Origin: Coniferiporia sulphurascens
Taxonomy: Eukaryota > Basidiomycota > Agaricomycetes > Hymenochaetales > Hymenochaetaceae
Assembly (NCBI GenBank): GCA_002794785.1
Contig: NBBA01000004.1
Location: 2,108,001 to 2,172,000, forward strand
Direction: 5' to 3'
DNA: 64,000 nt
Shown: one piece after another, positions 61,040 through 64,000 of the stretch
Position numbering within the stretch: the stretch's first letter is position 1
Layout of the letters: every line of letters starts with the position of its first letter
The notes under the pieces: model-generated
Database searches by the model: none
Told to the model about the DNA's origin: nothing
Seen by the model: the letters and a program-made list of their open reading frames with translations, nothing else
Translations under genes and position numbers: made by a program

Positions 61040-63361
61040 CTAACATCCCAGATTCACCACCTGGTCTGCGAGTCGCTCAATGATCTCCTCTAGTATCGCG
61101 CGCAGCAGCGGGTCCTCAGCAGCCTCAGCGAGTGTTCCAGATTTCGGACGATCCCCCGGACTCAGACTCAGACTCGGACCCTGGGACAAGAGAGCGGCAG
61201 AAAGGTTGGTCAATAACAGACCTTGTAAGGCGGGGCGAGAAAGCATAGCGTCGAGTGTGCTTGGAGCCGGGGGGACGGGAGACGTAGACGCGGACGCAGA
61301 CGCAAGCACAGACGTAGGATCGAGTCTAGCCGGTAGGGTTCTATCAGAACGAGAAAAATCATCACCAGCATACCCAGAAGGCGAGGCAGAGACCACATCC
61401 GGAGAGGGCGAAGAAGATGCAAACGCAGAAGCGCGGGCCTGACTCGTCCGTTCAAGTTCGAGTTCAAGTGCGACATTTTGGTCGAGCCACAGCGTACCCA
61501 CCGACATCTTGCGAGTCGACTTCGTGACTTTCAAGTTCACAGCTGGATCTTCCCCCGAGTCTGCGAGAGACACATTGGCGTCGGCATTTGCCCCATCTTC
61601 GTCTTCGTCTTCATTTTTGACAATAGAATCTCCCGCGTCGCTGTTGTTCACGAAATCTTGTACAAACGCGTCTACCTTTTCTGCCACGCCCTCGAAACAG
61701 GACGGCCGCTCGGGGTCCCCTAACGAAGTCGACTCTGTATGATTAAAGGTAGACGCAGACGCAGACGAGTCCGACCTTAACATCACCAGAGGTCTTTGCA
61801 GCGTAGCAGCCAAGCGCGCAGCAAGGGCTTGCAAGCGGGGGGAATAAGTCAGTACCTCCTCTCCAAGCCCCAAAGAGGACAGAGGCGACCCGGAATCGAG
61901 GTCCCACTCGACGACGAGCACATCTGAGCCGTCGATATCAGCAGTTCCGGTGAACTCGTCTCGAGAGGCGGAAGGGGGACAAGTTGAGTTGGCCCACGTC
62001 CCTTCTTTACCGCCTAAAAGTGCGAGAATCCCATCGAAGTACGAGAAGGCAAGCGATCCCGGTTTATCGTCAGTCTCGAGTCTTGACCCTGGGGTGCTAC
62101 TATTGTCCACTCCACTCAAGTCACGCAGCGACGCAGCACCAAAGTCAGTCGAACCAAAAGCGTCCACGGCCGCACGTCTAGCAGGCGCAACGAAAACAGG
62201 ATGCCGCCGAAAATCAAGCTTGGGCGCCTTCGCCGCCAAACACCCATTGCGCCTCCCGCGACCCTTGGGAGCCTGCTCGTCGACTCTCAGCTGGGCACTA
62301 GACACCCTACACAACAGGCTGTGAGCATCGTCTCCATCTTCATTGGAGTAATTATTCGCAGCAGCATCGAGAACGACCATTTGCGCGGAGGGCCTCACGG
62401 GCCGGTACTTCACCCACTCGAGGAAGGGTTGCATCGGCACCGCGCCTTTCCGCTTCCCCCGTCGTTCTGCGGCGCCAGCTCCAGTGCCAACCCCAATGCC
62501 GAGAAGCGCCGACACGTCGAAGTACCGCGCGAACGGGTGGCGCTCGCACGTACCTACACCAAGCAGCCTCCTCTTCTCTGAGTTCCCGTTTCTGTTCTTC
62601 CCGTCGCTGTCGGCAGGCCCGGAATTCGGGAGGACGAGCGTGCGATCAAGACGTGCCGCCAAGCGCACGAGGCCCCGCATCTGTGCCGCTTGTTGGCCCG
62701 GGGAGAGCGCACGTGCCCACACAGGGAGAAGCACCCTGCACGGGCTCGTGGCACAGAAGAGTGTGTCGGAGGTCTGCACGGAGAGCTCCTCCTGCCGGTA
62801 GTGCTTTGAGGAGGGCGGGATCCGAGAGATGATGGGGGGCCAGTGGGAAGCCGCGTACGGTCGCTGTGCGCCTTCTTCGACGCCGTCGTCGTCGGCGTCC
62901 GGGAAGTAGGGTGAGAGCTTTGCGAGCTGTGAAAAAAGTTTGTTGCGCTCGAAGCGCGGTGGGTTCGATATTAGTGAAGCGTGGATCGGCTTTCCAAGAG
63001 AAGAGAGGAGTACATCGTTCAGTTCGACACGCTCAATGGCGAAGTTTTTCAGTCCGTCCACAAGTTGCTGTGATACGTTTCTATAGCTTGAACCCGCGTA
63101 TAGTCCTAGAAAGACGGACCCAGAGACTTTACACAGCACCACGAAACCCACCACACATGCCGTCATCATCATTAAAACCAACAACATCCTTGTGCTCGTC
63201 GGCCGATGGTGCCATCGCAGCAGCCACAAAAGACGGAAGCCGTTCCTTTTCGACGGCAGCCCTTCATCGCCTCCGTCCTCGAGCTGCCGCCCAGAGCTGC
63301 CACTGGTTGAGGACCAGCGGAGGTGCATGCCTTGCGTTTTCGAGCGCGAAGTGCGGAGCAT
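61040..63361 (-). CDS. type II membrane protein, O-fucosyltransferase-like
   Basis: A single 773-residue open frame from the ATG at 63361 (MLRTSRSKTQ); further upstream the frame begins only with TTG. A basic N-terminus is followed by one membrane segment (MLLVLMMMTACVVGFVVLCKV), as in Golgi type II enzymes. The next part contains CRVLLPVWARALSPGQQAAQMRG and LVRLAARLDRTLVLPNS, resembling the N-terminal motif of GDP-fucose protein O-fucosyltransferase-like folds, and CERHPFARYFDVSALLG. The C-terminal half is long, Ser/Asp-rich and low in complexity. Its catalytic residues cannot be verified by eye, so the enzyme call is tentative; it may be a membrane protein of unknown role. Confidence 0.5.
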   Translation of the reverse strand: MLRTSRSKTQGMHLRWSSTSGSSGRQLEDGGDEGLPSKRNGFRLLWLLRWHHRPTSTRMLLVLMMMTACVVGFVVLCKVSGSVFLGLYAGSSYRNVSQQLVDGLKNFAIERVELNDVLLSSLGKPIHASLISNPPRFERNKLFSQLAKLSPYFPDADDDGVEEGAQRPYAASHWPPIISRIPPSSKHYRQEELSVQTSDTLFCATSPCRVLLPVWARALSPGQQAAQMRGLVRLAARLDRTLVLPNSGPADSDGKNRNGNSEKRRLLGVGTCERHPFARYFDVSALLGIGVGTGAGAAERRGKRKGAVPMQPFLEWVKYRPVRPSAQMVVLDAAANNYSNEDGDDAHSLLCRVSSAQLRVDEQAPKGRGRRNGCLAAKAPKLDFRRHPVFVAPARRAAVDAFGSTDFGAASLRDLSGVDNSSTPGSRLETDDKPGSLAFSYFDGILALLGGKEGTWANSTCPPSASRDEFTGTADIDGSDVLVVEWDLDSGSPLSSLGLGEEVLTYSPRLQALAARLAATLQRPLVMLRSDSSASASTFNHTESTSLGDPERPSCFEGVAEKVDAFVQDFVNNSDAGDSIVKNEDEDEDGANADANVSLADSGEDPAVNLKVTKSTRKMSVGTLWLDQNVALELELERTSQARASAFASSSPSPDVVSASPSGYAGDDFSRSDRTLPARLDPTSVLASASASTSPVPPAPSTLDAMLSRPALQGLLLTNLSAALLSQGPSLSLSPGDRPKSGTLAEAAEDPLLRAILEEIIERLADQVVNLGC

Positions 63362-64000
63362 CAATGCGACCGTACTGTATATACGTATATACCAGCTTGA
63401 TATTTGCAAGGATTGCGCGGTTTAGATGGTGCCCGCGATTGAATTTTCAAAGGAATAAGCGAACAAAATTCGCGAAACCTCCTCACAATTTCAGAGATGT
63501 TCTGTTCTAAAACTGGACCAAAATGTATCAAATTTTTACAAGACGAATGAATGAAAAAAAAATACCAAGAGGTTCGCAGCTTTGGTAGCATATCATGCAT
63601 TCTCAAAGTATTCCTTGCATACCAGTACTAGTGTGGACCAGTGCAAGCAAGCGGATGCGAGTTGAGCGCCAGTATTATGTAATTTCCATACACGCCGAGC
63701 GCCGGTCCCATTCAGAACTAGTTATTATCCATACTGGGAAAGCCCGCTCGTGGCTCTCTGTGCCTATCATCCATGAGATGATCTGGATCTGAACATGCAT
63801 AAGTATTCACAAGTGCCCAAAGGAGTAGACGAATGCACATTAGCCATGCAGTATTAACGCCACGGAAAGACTACTGCGACGCCACGCGTGCACGGGCCTG
63901 CTCATTCCCTATCCCCTTTCCTAATCCCTATCTCTACCCCTGTTCCAGTTCTAAGTTACCAATTACGAAACCCAGTGACACACTGGCAACTCAGCTATAC
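63362..64000. other. right end, no gene seen
   Basis: 5' flank of the type II membrane protein. A TATA-like alternation (TATATACGTATATA) at about 63378-63391 lies just upstream of the ATG. Nothing else is supported. Confidence 0.4.

Overview
The window looks like nuclear DNA of a mushroom-forming (agaricomycete-type) basidiomycete. Nearly every gene is cut by short GT...AG introns of about 50-65 nt, genes sit on both strands with short spacers, and the recognisable products are typical fungal housekeeping proteins (mitochondrial Lon/PIM1, ALG12, ORC1, a Bem2-type RhoGAP, galactokinase, a Zn2Cys6 regulator). I found no rRNA, tRNA, CRISPR or bacterial-style operon. Exon limits were read by eye from splice consensus and frame continuity. 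Family names come from recalled motifs, not from database searches.

Layout. 1-5.2 kb: a possible small hypothetical gene (minus), a cytochrome b5-domain protein with a disordered N-terminus (plus), and a five-exon SUR7/PalI-type membrane protein (minus). 5.2-8.1 kb: a coiled-coil protein with a C-terminal membrane segment, perhaps a KASH/LINC-type protein. 8.9-12.5 kb: seven-exon mitochondrial Lon protease (minus). 12.9-19.6 kb: a Bem2-type protein of about 2,000 residues with RasGEF-like, PH and RhoGAP regions (minus). 20.0-21.9 kb: ALG12 mannosyltransferase (plus), divergent from BEM2. 23.5-28.0 kb: a divergent galactose-metabolism pair, galactokinase (minus) and a secreted-looking aldose 1-epimerase (plus), sharing a 0.7 kb intergenic region. 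30.5-33.8 kb: a Zn2Cys6 transcription factor (plus).

35.2-55.2 kb is the accessory part and the most interesting stretch. Six intact, same-strand paralogues of a zinc-less medium-chain dehydrogenase/reductase (quinone-oxidoreductase or enoyl-reductase-like, about 345 aa, five exons) form a tandem array. A LINE retrotransposon of about 4.1 kb lies between copies 4 and 5, bounded by a perfect 17-bp target-site duplication. It ends in a poly(A) tail preceded by a perfect stem-loop, lacks ORF1 and endonuclease, and carries a frameshift and an altered catalytic box in its reverse transcriptase. Between the copies lie repeated promoter fragments, a strong hairpin with an adjacent 16-bp palindrome, and two decayed coding remnants. 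The zinc-cluster regulator directly upstream on the same strand could control the array, but nothing in the sequence proves it.

55.5-63.4 kb returns to single-copy genes: an F-box/LRR-like protein (minus), ORC1 with BAH and AAA+ domains (plus), and a type II membrane protein with an O-fucosyltransferase-like motif (minus).
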